Source: Zygnema cylindricum (Eukaryota > Streptophyta > Zygnematophyceae > Zygnematales > Zygnemataceae). From it: DNA of 28,724 nt. Where the stretch lies: assembly GCA_037447655.1 (NCBI GenBank), contig JBBHKE010001223.1, forward strand, positions 81,212 to 109,935. Direction: 5' to 3'. Under the pieces are notes generated by a model, which worked only from the letters and a program-made list of their open reading frames with translations, was not told where the DNA came from and did no database searches. Numbering within the stretch: the first letter of the stretch is position 1; every line of letters begins with the position of its first letter. Below, piece after piece: positions 8,701 through 20,700 of the stretch. Made by a program: the position numbers and the translations under genes.

Positions 8701-11700
8701 TTTTGTAACCGTTTTGCTTTTTTTTTTTTTGAAGTGAATTGTTCTTTGTTGCTTCTGTAAGCATGGGCTTGCGGAAATAGGCCACTTTTTTTTTTTTTCT
8801 TTTCTATCCTTAAGCTGTAGTGGGAATGCTATTTTTTTTCCCTTTATTTCTGACATTGATGAATATTTCACGGTGCATGGGATGACAGACTGGTGTTACG
8901 TTACTTCTCCTTCTCGCCCTCCCCATTTGAGCGTCTTATCAGGCTTCGTTATAGTTCTTTGGAAACTGATACTGAGGTCAGTTCACTTAACAAAATGCTC
9001 TCAATTTTATATGCGGTTGCCAAGTGCCGTTTCTTGCCGAATTCGCGAAAGTTAGTTTCAATACCGTTTTAACATTTTTCTGTATCATGACATGTCTTTT
9101 TCTTAACATTCACTCCATTCATCAAGTCAGATTTCCTACTCAATGCTGCCATTTTTTTTTTTTTTTTCTTTTTTATGTTTTTTTTTTCCCAAATGGGCCG
9201 AATTCTCTTCCTAGCATCTAATTATAGCATTACATTAATGTGATTTCATACGCAGTTTTAAGAGCTCCCAAAATTCACTTTGGATTTTCCTCCTGCGAGG
9301 AATGAACAGGATGAGCGATTGATTATTTCTCGCCACACATCTCGGGAGTCTTTATTCTTTCTTAGGGGTATTGATACTCAGTTTTTCTTGTGTCAAATTT
9401 CAGGCTCGTCTACCTTTGTTGACTGTAGCTTGGGCTTCTCTCCGTTTTCTTAAATTGCATCTCGTGGAATTCAGAAATCTTTGGGACTGGATGCCTTTTT
9501 TGGACATTCTTTTTTGGAGGAAAAACATAGATTCGTCAACGCCTCTTGTTCTTGCAAATTCTGAAGAGAGAGAACGTGAGGAGGAAATGGATGTGCGATT
9601 TTGCGCCTCTCAAATCATATCTATAGTGTTGAATATGAATGATTCAGCAACAGAAAAAATGATGGCTTTTACTGCTGGACTTTCCAAAGAGGAAGCTTTC
9701 AAATGTAATTTGAGGTGGGTGGATATGAGAGTTAAACCCTTTTTTCTCTTAAACCTATTTTTAAACCTTTTTCAAAACACCACTTAGTTTAGCCTTTCCG
9801 GTTCGTTTGTGTGTTGTTGACAAGACTATAGCTATGTGTCTTCCATGGAATACAGGGGGAGAGTGTATGTGTAAGGTGTGTTTTTTAGGAATTATTCAAC
9901 TTGTTCATTGGATTTTGCATTAGTGTTAAAATCGATTATGAGATGGTTGATTGGTGCACAACCAACACTATTACTATCAATTATCGCCATTGCTGTGAAT
10001 TATTCTTATTATTATTTGTGTTTATTCTAAACGAAGATTGTAAATTATCGCTTTTAAGGCGGATAAAGTGAACGTGTCTGGTAAAAAACTTGCAGTAGTG
10101 TTTAGCAAATCTGATCTGTGAGCCTCGTACAACATTTTTGTGGTTTACAGTATTGTTAGTTTGCTTATGACTTTGCTATAATCAATGGTAAATACATCCA
10201 CTGTTGTAACATCTTCTGTTTTTTTTAAGCTGAGTAATATGGTCATCTTTGTGTGTAACAACTCATTGTCAACAAGACATGTCGTATTTGGAGTGGATGA
10301 CTATTGGGCAATGCACATCAATGTCAACTTTTGATCATTTAGGATAAATAACTGGCTGGAAACTACACCATGAATCGCTATTAGAGAAAAGGACTTATCA
10401 GTGTGGTGTTTTTATTACTGTTATTAATTCTAATTCTTTTCTGAACGACGTGGCCGATTTTGAATTGTTAAAGAATCAGCGTTAAGAAAGAAACAATTAA
10501 TGTTGTTAATTCTAATTTGTGGTCAGTGGGCAGAAAGAATTGGCTTCGAATTAGTGGTATGAACGCTAGTAACGATTCACCTGTGTACGGACTTAATTTG
10601 CAAAGAACATGGATGACCATCCTTCGTAGAATGACTATTTCTCCTCTAGTTTTGTTCCACTGTATAAACCCATCTAGGAGAGCAAAGGAGTTTTTTGTGT
10701 TAGAGAATTTCGACGACTTTGAATATTAACATGTTGAGTTTATTTGATCAGAGTACACCATGTATCGCTGTTAGTGTTAATGTTTTTTTTGCCACTTAAA
10801 ACATATTTTTTCCGTACATACGTTGCGGATTAAGGATCCGACGGTTGCGATTGAAAGGCAAGATTCCCAGCTTCCGATTGGCGGTCTCAAATTGAAAATA
10901 GGACAAATGTGTAAGGAGAAAAGTTGTTATAAGTGGCGAAAAAATTATTAACACTAAAAACGATACAAGGTGTAGTGTATTTGTTATTGCATACGGATTT
11001 CAGACTCCTAATCATGCACCTGACTGTCAAGTGCTGATTTATTCGCCCATTTATTCAACGCTTGGGTTTAAGGTATCAAAGAAAAAAAAACTGATCAAGT
11101 TTTAAGGGATCGCAGATGGTTATCCACGGGCCAAGAAATTGCCGTCGAGAAGGCAAGGATGTTCATCAATTCACCCACTGCAACAGAAAGTGGAAAATTT
11201 ATATGGCATGACTCTGTTACTCAAAGCAGAAGCGAAGTCACATATCATGTTACAGTTTGTGGAATCGACCTTCCTGTGAGACAAGACCGGAAAAAAAGGT
11301 TATTGGGCCATATTTTTGTATATGTACATATGTTTTTACAGTGGTGAATATCGATATGTGGAAGTACAGAAAATTATAGAATAGCAGAGAGATTCGGGTC
11401 TCGTGTAATGGGCGATGAAAAGGGAGATTTTTTTCTGTAATCGGAAGAATAAAATGAATTTTTGGTCAAAGTTGTCGCTTTATTCTAGCAAAAATTCTAT
11501 GCGAAAATTCACGTACGCGGATATTGACAAAGTAAGGATTACCAAATGATGCTCAAACTTGTCTATTTTTAAAGGATTTAGAGTTTAAGCCCTCTCTCTC
11601 CCTCTCTCTCTCACGCTTGTTGGAATTGCTCTTTGTTAGAAGCTTAAATGCCATAGCCTAGCATTCTGTCATCCCTAGAATTATAGCATCGTCTTGAATT

Positions 11701-14700
11701 CCGTTATCTAGATATTCTTCTTCTAGTCGTCCTCTTTGTCTTATTTTAGCTACTAGGCTCTAGCATCTAGATTATGGATCTGGTTCAGACTTTCTTATCA
11801 CGGTCTACAAAGGATCTGGTGATCATACCTTTTCGAGGTCACAAAACCACTTTTGAGTCCAGAGGGGTCACTCTCGTGACATTCTCCTTTGGTGTTTAGC
11901 GGTTTGTAATATCAAAGACATTATATAATTCCAATTACGAAACAGGCGTTTTCTGTATTTTACTCTTACGTCTACTTCCTTCCATACCTTTTTCATCCTT
12001 TGTCATGTCTCGAATTCAATTACGCTGTCTCCCCACTCTTTCCCTTGTTCTCTCTCAGATCTTAACTATTTGCTAGTTTGTATTATATTGGGAATCATCT
12101 GTCCCTCTCTCTTTCCCTCTCTATTCCCATCCCTCATTGTCTCCCTGCTCTCTCTAACTGTTTCTTGGTGTTTTTTGTTCTTCGAGTTTCAGTTCACCTG
12201 CAGATGTCGAACTTGTTATGACCGCGACTACAAAGAAAAATGTGGAAGCCATGGTTATGGCAGTTTGTCAGAGAAGACCTGTTTTATTAAAAGGAGTATC
12301 CGGGGCAGGAAAATCAACTCTTCTTGACGCAATTGCTCTTTTAACGGGAAATGACGGTTAGAGTTACCTCGCATTTTCCTGGCGGTATTGGTTCAGTTTA
12401 AATCTGCTTGCAGGCAAATTGTTGTTCACAAATGTGGAAGTTTAGAGAGCGTTTAGGACAAACGGAGAGAGGTCTAACTGATTCAGGGTAGGAGAAAAAT
12501 AACTTATTTTTTACAAGAATTATATGGCGAGGAGAATGGTAGTTGAAAGATTGTTTATGTTCATGTTCCTTCATCAACAACATTATAATGGAAATAGTAT
12601 TACACTGTATCCTCTTTCAGCATGGCTTTGTAAGAGAACAGGTTTTTGGGACTTTCTATTTGATGCTGTTTGGTGGGTGTATTTTTCTAGACTCTTTTTG
12701 GTAGTCAAACCAGTTTTCTGCAGTTGTACTCAAATGCGTATGTTGTTATTTTATGCCTTTCTTTTGCAGATATGGTACGAATTCATGTGGATGATCAAAT
12801 GGATAGTAAAACTCTTCTTGGTAGTTATGTTTGTACGGACATACCAGGGGAATTTCGTTGGCAAGCCGGAGTTTTAACTCAAGTGAGTCTTCCTCTTTTG
12901 TAAAACATCTCTGAACTGTGTCCACTATTATTATTATTATTATTATTTTAGTATGGCAATCTTTAATCCAATTAAAGGCGTTTCAACAAGCAAGTCTTCC
13001 TCTTCCGTGAAAAATCAGCTCAATTTTTTTTTTGGCTGACTATATGAACAGTTATTTGTGATCCATCTTGAACCGCGCCCATTTTCTTGATCATCTCATA
13101 TTTTGAGGAGATTTTCGGGTCTGGATGTGGGCTGGTCAAAGGTGTCCCTTGTTTGCGTTTCTGTTAATATTGACCTTTATGAACTGAAAATAAATAGGGT
13201 GTCCCTGGGCTGGCTTTTTTTAAACAAAATTTCAAATCCTGAAAATCGAACACCAAAGTTATCTAAACCTGAGAATGTCCTGCCTGCCATTTTGAACCTA
13301 GAACTTAGTCAAAGGGAATGGAAAGGAGGAAATTGATGTTCAAATTCCTGTTATTCATCATCTTTAGAATGGTACTGACAGAATTTCAAATCTCTTAAAT
13401 ATCAGTCGTTAAAAGTTTTTTTTTATAGAATGCAAAAAGTTATAACCAATGTGTATTTTTATGAACGGCCTCGATAATCAATGTATTTAGCCGATAATCT
13501 GATATCGCTGATTATTACGGTATGTCGACGTTGATATAGCAATATCATCAGCAACCATACCAAAATTCTTTACTATTTAAATATTTTATGGTACACTACA
13601 CAGTCCCACTACGTTATGAATTGCCGTACGATTGAGTTTGCCTGTAACAAATGTATGATTGTACCCTGATTCTTACTTTTTCACATTTTGTAAATCGAGT
13701 GTTTGGTGAAAATTTGGCGAGTTATATTTTCTGTTCCATAAGACTTATGTACAAAGTACACTTTCTTATGTACACTTTATCGGTCCGTTATCGCCAGTTC
13801 CCCGATGTTGAACTTTACCGACATAGTCGATAAATATCGGGTATCTGTATCATGATATACCAATATCCGGATATATCGACTCTGAATTTATTTGATATAC
13901 AACACTTAAAAAAAGGCTTGATGTCTAAGATCTCAACATAAGTTCTTGCGTTACTTGTGGATTAAGATTTTTGTGTTTTTCAAATTGCAAAATCATTGTG
14001 CCTTCTGAGTGTGTTTTTTTCTCTTTTTCTGGTTTTGATGTTTTTCTACGGAAAAAATTTCAATGCAGGCGGTTACTCAAGGCGTGTGGGTGGTTTTCGA
14101 GGACATTGATCAGGCCCCATTTGAGATCTTATCTGCTCTTATCCCTTTGCTAGAGGATCGAAGATTATTTATACCCGGGCGGAAAGAAATGGTTCAAGCA
14201 GCTCATAATTTCCAGATTTTTGGAACGGAGACTCGGACTAACAGAGGCAGTAAGCATGGTGGTAAGTTGTTTAAAACAGTAAGGATTTATGCTGTATTGC
14301 TTATCTCTGTTAGTCTAGGGGAACTTTTATTATTGAGCTTGTAATTTATCGCCATTGAACATAGGTTTTTTAACATAAGCTTCAGTTGAGAGGGACGAAT
14401 GTCTGCAAAGGTTCTTAATGTTCAAGAACCATTTTATCTTTCGAGTTAAAACATGCACAAGGATAATCGGTGGTTTGAATGTTAATTGATGGACTATGTA
14501 TGTGAGGTTTACCATTGTTCGTAATTGTTGTACTCGTATGAAAATTGACACGATTTATTTTACTATACTCGTACAATCTATTACAATTGCTCATAGTAAA
14601 TTGTTTAAATCCCGTTTATGTCCCGTGTTATAGTAACCAATGGTGTAGGCTTCCACCCTGGCTGGTTATTGTAGCTTAATCTCACTTTGGAAAATGACAC

Positions 14701-17700
14701 ATATGAGTTGCAAACAAAGGTCCTCAGTTGGTTAACAGTGCGCCACGTTCTTTTTCTTGTTGAAACTACTGCTTTGACTATTGCTGAAATTATTGTTGAA
14801 GACATTTTTTAATTGCAGCATTCAATTGCAGACAAAACTGTCAATGCTTTCAAGTTTTCGTTTGAGTCTAATAAATGGATATCTATGGAGTGGTGGTTTT
14901 TGTATAATTTAAATTTAAGTTTTGAATCCTTTCTTTGAAATTCTTAAATTTTGTTTGACTACTTTAAACTACTTCCTTTTTTTTTGTTTTAGGTTTGTGT
15001 GTTTCTCAAATTTTTTCGTGTTATTTCAGTATCTTTTTTCGTAAACTGTGAAGGCGAAAAGCTAGTAGCGGAAGCTGTACTATAAAAAAAGCAAAAATGT
15101 GCACGCATCCTGTTTATGTAAAAGTGGAGTTATGTTCTGCAAATACGAACAATCTGTAGACATGTCTCATCATGTCGCCACCTTATGGGATTCAAAAAAT
15201 TACATTTATTTTTCAGGCAAGGATATTTTGAGTAATCTGTGGACAAGTGTCAGTATCGACGCTTTGCCAGATGACGAGCTCGCAGAGGTTCTAAAAACGT
15301 CTTTCCCGGTTTTATCCAATCTGGTACCGCAAATTATTGGTATGTGCTGAACCGTATAAAAACTGTGTGAATTGAGGAAGAATTTGAGCTGGAACTAACA
15401 GTTTTTGGGTCAGCCAGTAAATACGCTCGGGCTTATTTTTCGCTTTTGTAAATTTGTGTTTTTGCCTGAGAACTGGACTAGTGTTCTATACCTGTTAGGG
15501 TAGGTGGAATCAAACTGGTGGGTAGACTTCCCAGATTTAGTATCTGATTTTCTTGGGAAAACTTGTCAATCTGAATATAATTTCCCCATGTGAAATGTCA
15601 TCTAAAGAGAAAGTAAAAAACACATGCGATTTGTTGCAACCTTTGCTCTCTTGTAGAACTAATTCTGTGTGCTGAGCCATTTGCTATGTAATTGTGGCAA
15701 TTTCCAGAGACTCTTTGCTTGATGGGAAGCTTTACCGGACAAGGGAGTGATGGATTATCCGGTGTTTCTTTACCTTTGATTCATATAAGTAGGCAATTTT
15801 CAATCAGGTAAGACAACGTATTTTCTAACGCGTTCGTCTCTCTGATTGACAGTTGGAAGTAAATGAAAAATCCAGTCTTTTTTCGGTGTGCCTTTCTCAG
15901 GTTAACGGTTTGGTTACATGGGAGCCCTCAAAAAAATGTTCGACTTCGGTGAAAAAACGGTTACCATGGCTTTTTGCTAGTACCCTTTTTCATTCATAAA
16001 GCTGATAAAATTAACAACATTTTTGGATATCCTGTCTGTACTTATTTGCCTTTTCATACAACAGCGCATTTAGGAAGCGGTATTATCACAAAGCTGTGAT
16101 ATTTGAAGCCCCAGATGTGATAGAGGAAAAAAATTGCTCATTCTGAGTGGGACATAGTACTTCTGAGAAAATGCCATGGTTGCTGTTTAGAAATTTCACG
16201 TAGACAGGATTCAACTGGAGAACTTTTGGTTTTTCTCATCTTCTCTCATCAATCGACATACCTTTTCCCGTGCAGAGATGTAATGAAGTGGTGTCAACGA
16301 GTGGTGAGTATGGGACCAGAAGCATTTTCGCGACCAATTTTGCCATTACTTGTGCGAGAACGCATTTTTCTCGAGGTAAAATACACATCCATTTTGTCGA
16401 AAATACCATTTTTGTTATTGCCATTTGTCAGGGTTTTTGTTGACATGTGAGGTTCCTGCCTGGCCACTGAAGGCAGTGCCTGTCGTGAAAATAATGTCTT
16501 TTTAGAAACTAGTATATTTATGTTATCGGGTGTTTCAGAAAGCATAATATGATTTACAGAGAGTTGCAGGAATAGGTTTTCTTACTGGTTTCCACTGATA
16601 AAAGTGAAGTTATTTTTCACCGATAAGTCTCGGTTGCGAATTTTGCAGTCGAATTGTACTTCAAGTCATACGGCTTCATAATCCTGATTTATTATTCTTT
16701 TCATTACTGTTTTAACGTTGTTTTTAGTATTTTACATGATGCTAGGCATCACACGTGTGTTTTAAATGTGGTTTATACCAACACAACTTACTCATTTGAC
16801 TCAATTTTTTAATTTGCAGCTGTTGTGATGTGGAATAATGGGTGCTTTCAGGATTTAAAATAACGTACTTTTTTTCTCAGAAATCTATTTTTGTATATTT
16901 TTTTGGGTGTTTGGACAGGGTGTGGATTGTTTTGCTGGCAGTCTTTCAAAAATTCCGGAACGTTTGCAAGTTATGACTGCGATTGCTTCCCAATGGGAAC
17001 TCCCAATTGATAAAGTCAAATATTTTCACTCGTTATACAAACCGACAATTCAGGTAGTCATTATTTGTTTTTCTAGTGTTCATTTGCTTCTCTATTGCTG
17101 GTCGCTGCTGGGAATTGTGAATATTTGTCGCTCTCTATTGATTTTGTGATTATTGTTTTAGTTGGTCTGCATATCAAAAGTTTCTGTAGAGGGAGATGCA
17201 GTTAAAGAATGAGCCCAGTATATCTCCCCCTCTCTTCAAGTTGCTTGATGGCATTTTAATAAGGACAATTTTTCTAATGATTGTTTCTGTATGCCACTTA
17301 CTACAATCAAGTTACAGCTCCTTCTCCCCTTCCCCTCCCCCTTCGCCTCCCCTCCCTCTCCCTCTCCCCATTCCCCTCCCCCCCTCCTCCCTCTCCCGTT
17401 CCCTGTCCCTCTCCCTCTCCATCTCCCTCCCACTCTCCCACTCCCTCTATCCTGCTTCCCCCTCTCCTTCTTCCCCCCCCTCTCTCTCTCTCTCTCTCCC
17501 TTAGAAGGAAATTGATTGCTGATTCAGGAACTAATTACTCGAAGATTGTCGCGTGTAGGTGACTCCCAGCGTTATACATATTGGTCGGGCAACTCTTGAA
17601 ATTCAAGAATCTCAGGTATGTCGTTTGTCTTCTTATTTCTTACTTTGCGAGGTACATTATTATCACAGTCTTTTTAATTTCAAAAGAGAATGTAAATAAT

Positions 17701-20700
17701 ATTTTTGATGGAAAAGGTCAATTTCTGAGCCTAGTCCGTTTTGTTTTTCGGATTAAGTCTATTATCATTCACCACCGTTTGTACGGTCCATATATTTTAC
17801 GAACCCGACTAAATTTGTCCACACACCCTCTCCCTCTCCCTCTCTCTCTTCCTCTCCCTCTCCCTCTCCCTCTCCATCGCTCCCCCTCTCTCTTTCCCTC
17901 CCTCTCTCCCTCTCCCTCTGTCTGTCCTCCTTTTCAAAATGGTGGGCTGTTTCTTTACGACAGATGTTCGCTCGTGGGCCCCACAGTAGTTCTTTTGCGA
18001 CCACAGGATATACGAGTCGACTTATGGAACGGATTGCGGTTTGCATCGAGTCCAAAGAACCCGTTTTATTGGTGGGAGAGACAGGAACGGGGAAAACTGC
18101 AATTGTGCAACAGCTGGCTCAAAGGACAGGCAATCGTCTTATTGTTGTGGTAAGACATTTTTCAGAGGTGATCAAATTAGTTTTTGAGAGAATTGACAAG
18201 AATTCGTTTCTGGGAGGTATGAAGTTCTCAGATTTGCTCGTTTGTTTAGATGTCGGTGGTCAGATTTTACTTGCAAATTAGGTCCTTTTTTGTCTGTTGT
18301 CAAAATGGTTATATTGTTTTCTTTTCTTTGTTGGGTCCTCGGTCATACAGTAGAGTGCTGCTCTGTCAAACATGTGGTTTTTGTTTCGGTTCGTTGCATT
18401 TATTGAAATAGTGGAATTACCGCAGATTGGTCTTATATTGTTGCTTAGCTTTTTCTTTAACGTGTGGGGTTTACTCTATCAATTTGCTGTCAGTTTTTTC
18501 TTTACTTTCAAAGTCAACAGTTGGCTCTATATGTTGGGAATCTATGTGTTACAGTGCTCTTTCGGTACTTTTGGCAATACTATATTCTGTGAATTTCTGT
18601 GATTTTTTTTGCAGAACATGAGTCAACAGAGTGATAGTTCCGACCTTTTAGGTGGTTTCAAGCCTGTGGAAATGCAAGGAATATGTCTTCCATTACTGGA
18701 AACATTTATAAGACTTTTTCAACGTGCCTTTCCTTCTCAGGTTAGTTGGGATTTTATTTTATTAAAATGGATAACTTTTATTGTTATTTTATTTATTTAT
18801 CTTTTTTTAAGTTAACAACAGACTCTCTGACCATCTCTCCAGTGCCATTCTGTCACCCCCCCCTTTTTTGGATGACTTTCCTTTTTCTTTTCTTTTTCTT
18901 TGTGAATTTATTTCTTTTACCCCTTATTTTATTGCTTACACTACAGGCAAGATAAGATACCTTTTGTTCTCATTATCTTTATGTCGAGCCTGACGTTTTT
19001 TCACTTTCTGGAGATACAGCAAAATTACGAATACCTGGCGAGGGTTCAAAAATACGTAGAGAAGAAAAAGTGGAGTCAACTTCTCAAAGCCTTTCAAGTA
19101 GCTTTGGGTCGAGTTTCTCAACTTCTTTCTCCTCCAATACAAACACAAGGAGAAAGTACGGATCCTTCGATTTTAACCGGAGGAGAGAGAAGTCCAAAGC
19201 GAAGTCGTCAGCTGAACGAGCAGGTGCGTTTAAAAAAAAAAGAGTGTCTTCAAAATGGTTAAAATGTTTTTTTTTGCTGTGTTATTTTGGTTTTGCTTTT
19301 GGTTTACAAAAACTTTTTTCCAGCCTATAACTGTTAGATTGTTTTTGTTCTCAACCAGTTCTGCTTACAGTCAAAGAGAGCCACGCCGGTTGAGTTTTCT
19401 CATGTTTTTTAGGAGTGGTTTTCAAATCCAAGATGTTAATTCCAAGAGGTTGAGGATCTTTGTTCCCCGCATCAATAAGAAGACACTGAATTGAAACGTG
19501 ATTAAAAATTACCTTTGAGCTCCTTTTTTTCCCGTTTTTATTCTGAAATTGGCCGAAATGAGATAAGTACACGTATAAGTTGTAGACTTTACCAACTTTC
19601 CACCTGTATTCAATTTTTCTTCTAGTTGTTGGAGGAATGGAGATTATTTTCTGTGGAAGTTGCACGAGGAGAACGCCAAGTTGCTGCCGCAGAAAATGCG
19701 TTTGCTTTTGCATTCGTTGAAGGTGCTTTAGTGAAGGTAGGAATTGCAAAAACCTTATTGCTCATCTGTATTTTATACCGAGTTTTGCACTAAGGTTCAG
19801 TTTTGTTCTAAGTTTCCATCACACAATTTAGCAGTTTACTGAGTTTTTTGCTTGTTTCTATATTAATTCAGCAAATCAGCTGGTCTTACGTTGTCTCAAA
19901 ATTTTAACTTAAATGTAGTTTTTAGTCAACGGCTCTGTGGGGAGGACGCAAAGTGTTCGGTAAATTTTAGTACGGCACAAGATAGTTGCTCAACAGGCTT
20001 GGTTTGCTGTTTGGTTTTTTTTTTCACGTGTACCTTTTCTCTGTTAGAAACAAAGTACTTCTTCACAAGAAACTGTCTATTGTTGGCAAGTCTTTTCCAA
20101 CCCCCGCCTCTTTTTTCTTTTTGCTTGTCCTTAGTGCTCTAACATAGGGTATTGCTCCTAAGTCCCAAGAAGCTGTGAGAAATTCATTAAAAAACATGCG
20201 GAAGTTTGCATTATATTTGCAGGCTCTCCGTGAGGGACAATGGATTCTTTTGGATGAAGTAAATTTAGCCCCGGCAGAGACTTTGGAGAGACTCAGTGGA
20301 GTTTTAGAGGGTCGTTCAGGATCTGTTTCTCTAACAGAACGAGGTGACATGGAAATGGTACATGCCTCTTTTCTCTTTCTTTGTGGTTTTCTCTTTTTTT
20401 TTTGTGATTTTTCTCTTTTGTTATGCTTTGGAGTGCAATTCTGCCTCATTCAAATTTGAAAAGAGTATGTCAACTTTGTTTTATGCTTCATATCGTGTGC
20501 CTATCACAGTTTTTTTTTCCTCATTTGTTGTTCTTCACAAAATTTATTTATTTTCAGGTCGCTTGTTTTTCCTCGTCTCTTTGGAAAAGTATTCACCCCG
20601 TCTTTTCACCTTGTCGATGTGGATGGATCATTTCCTTTTATTATTGCAGAAAATGCGATCCACATGATCGTGTTATTTGAAGTCATTAAGCATAGTTTGA

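Noticed and set aside
9404-9428. Upstream start of exon 5 at GCTCGTCTACC
   Set aside because: Open frame, but no donor in exon 4 has the required phase; the acceptor at 9428 joins cleanly.
13466-13890. Second hAT-like element in intron 8
   Set aside because: TATCG-rich patches on both sides, but no matching terminal repeats or target duplication could be found.
16881-16918. Upstream start of exon 13 after TTTTTCTCAG
   Set aside because: The extra 38 bases would shift the frame relative to exon 12 and add sequence absent from the family.
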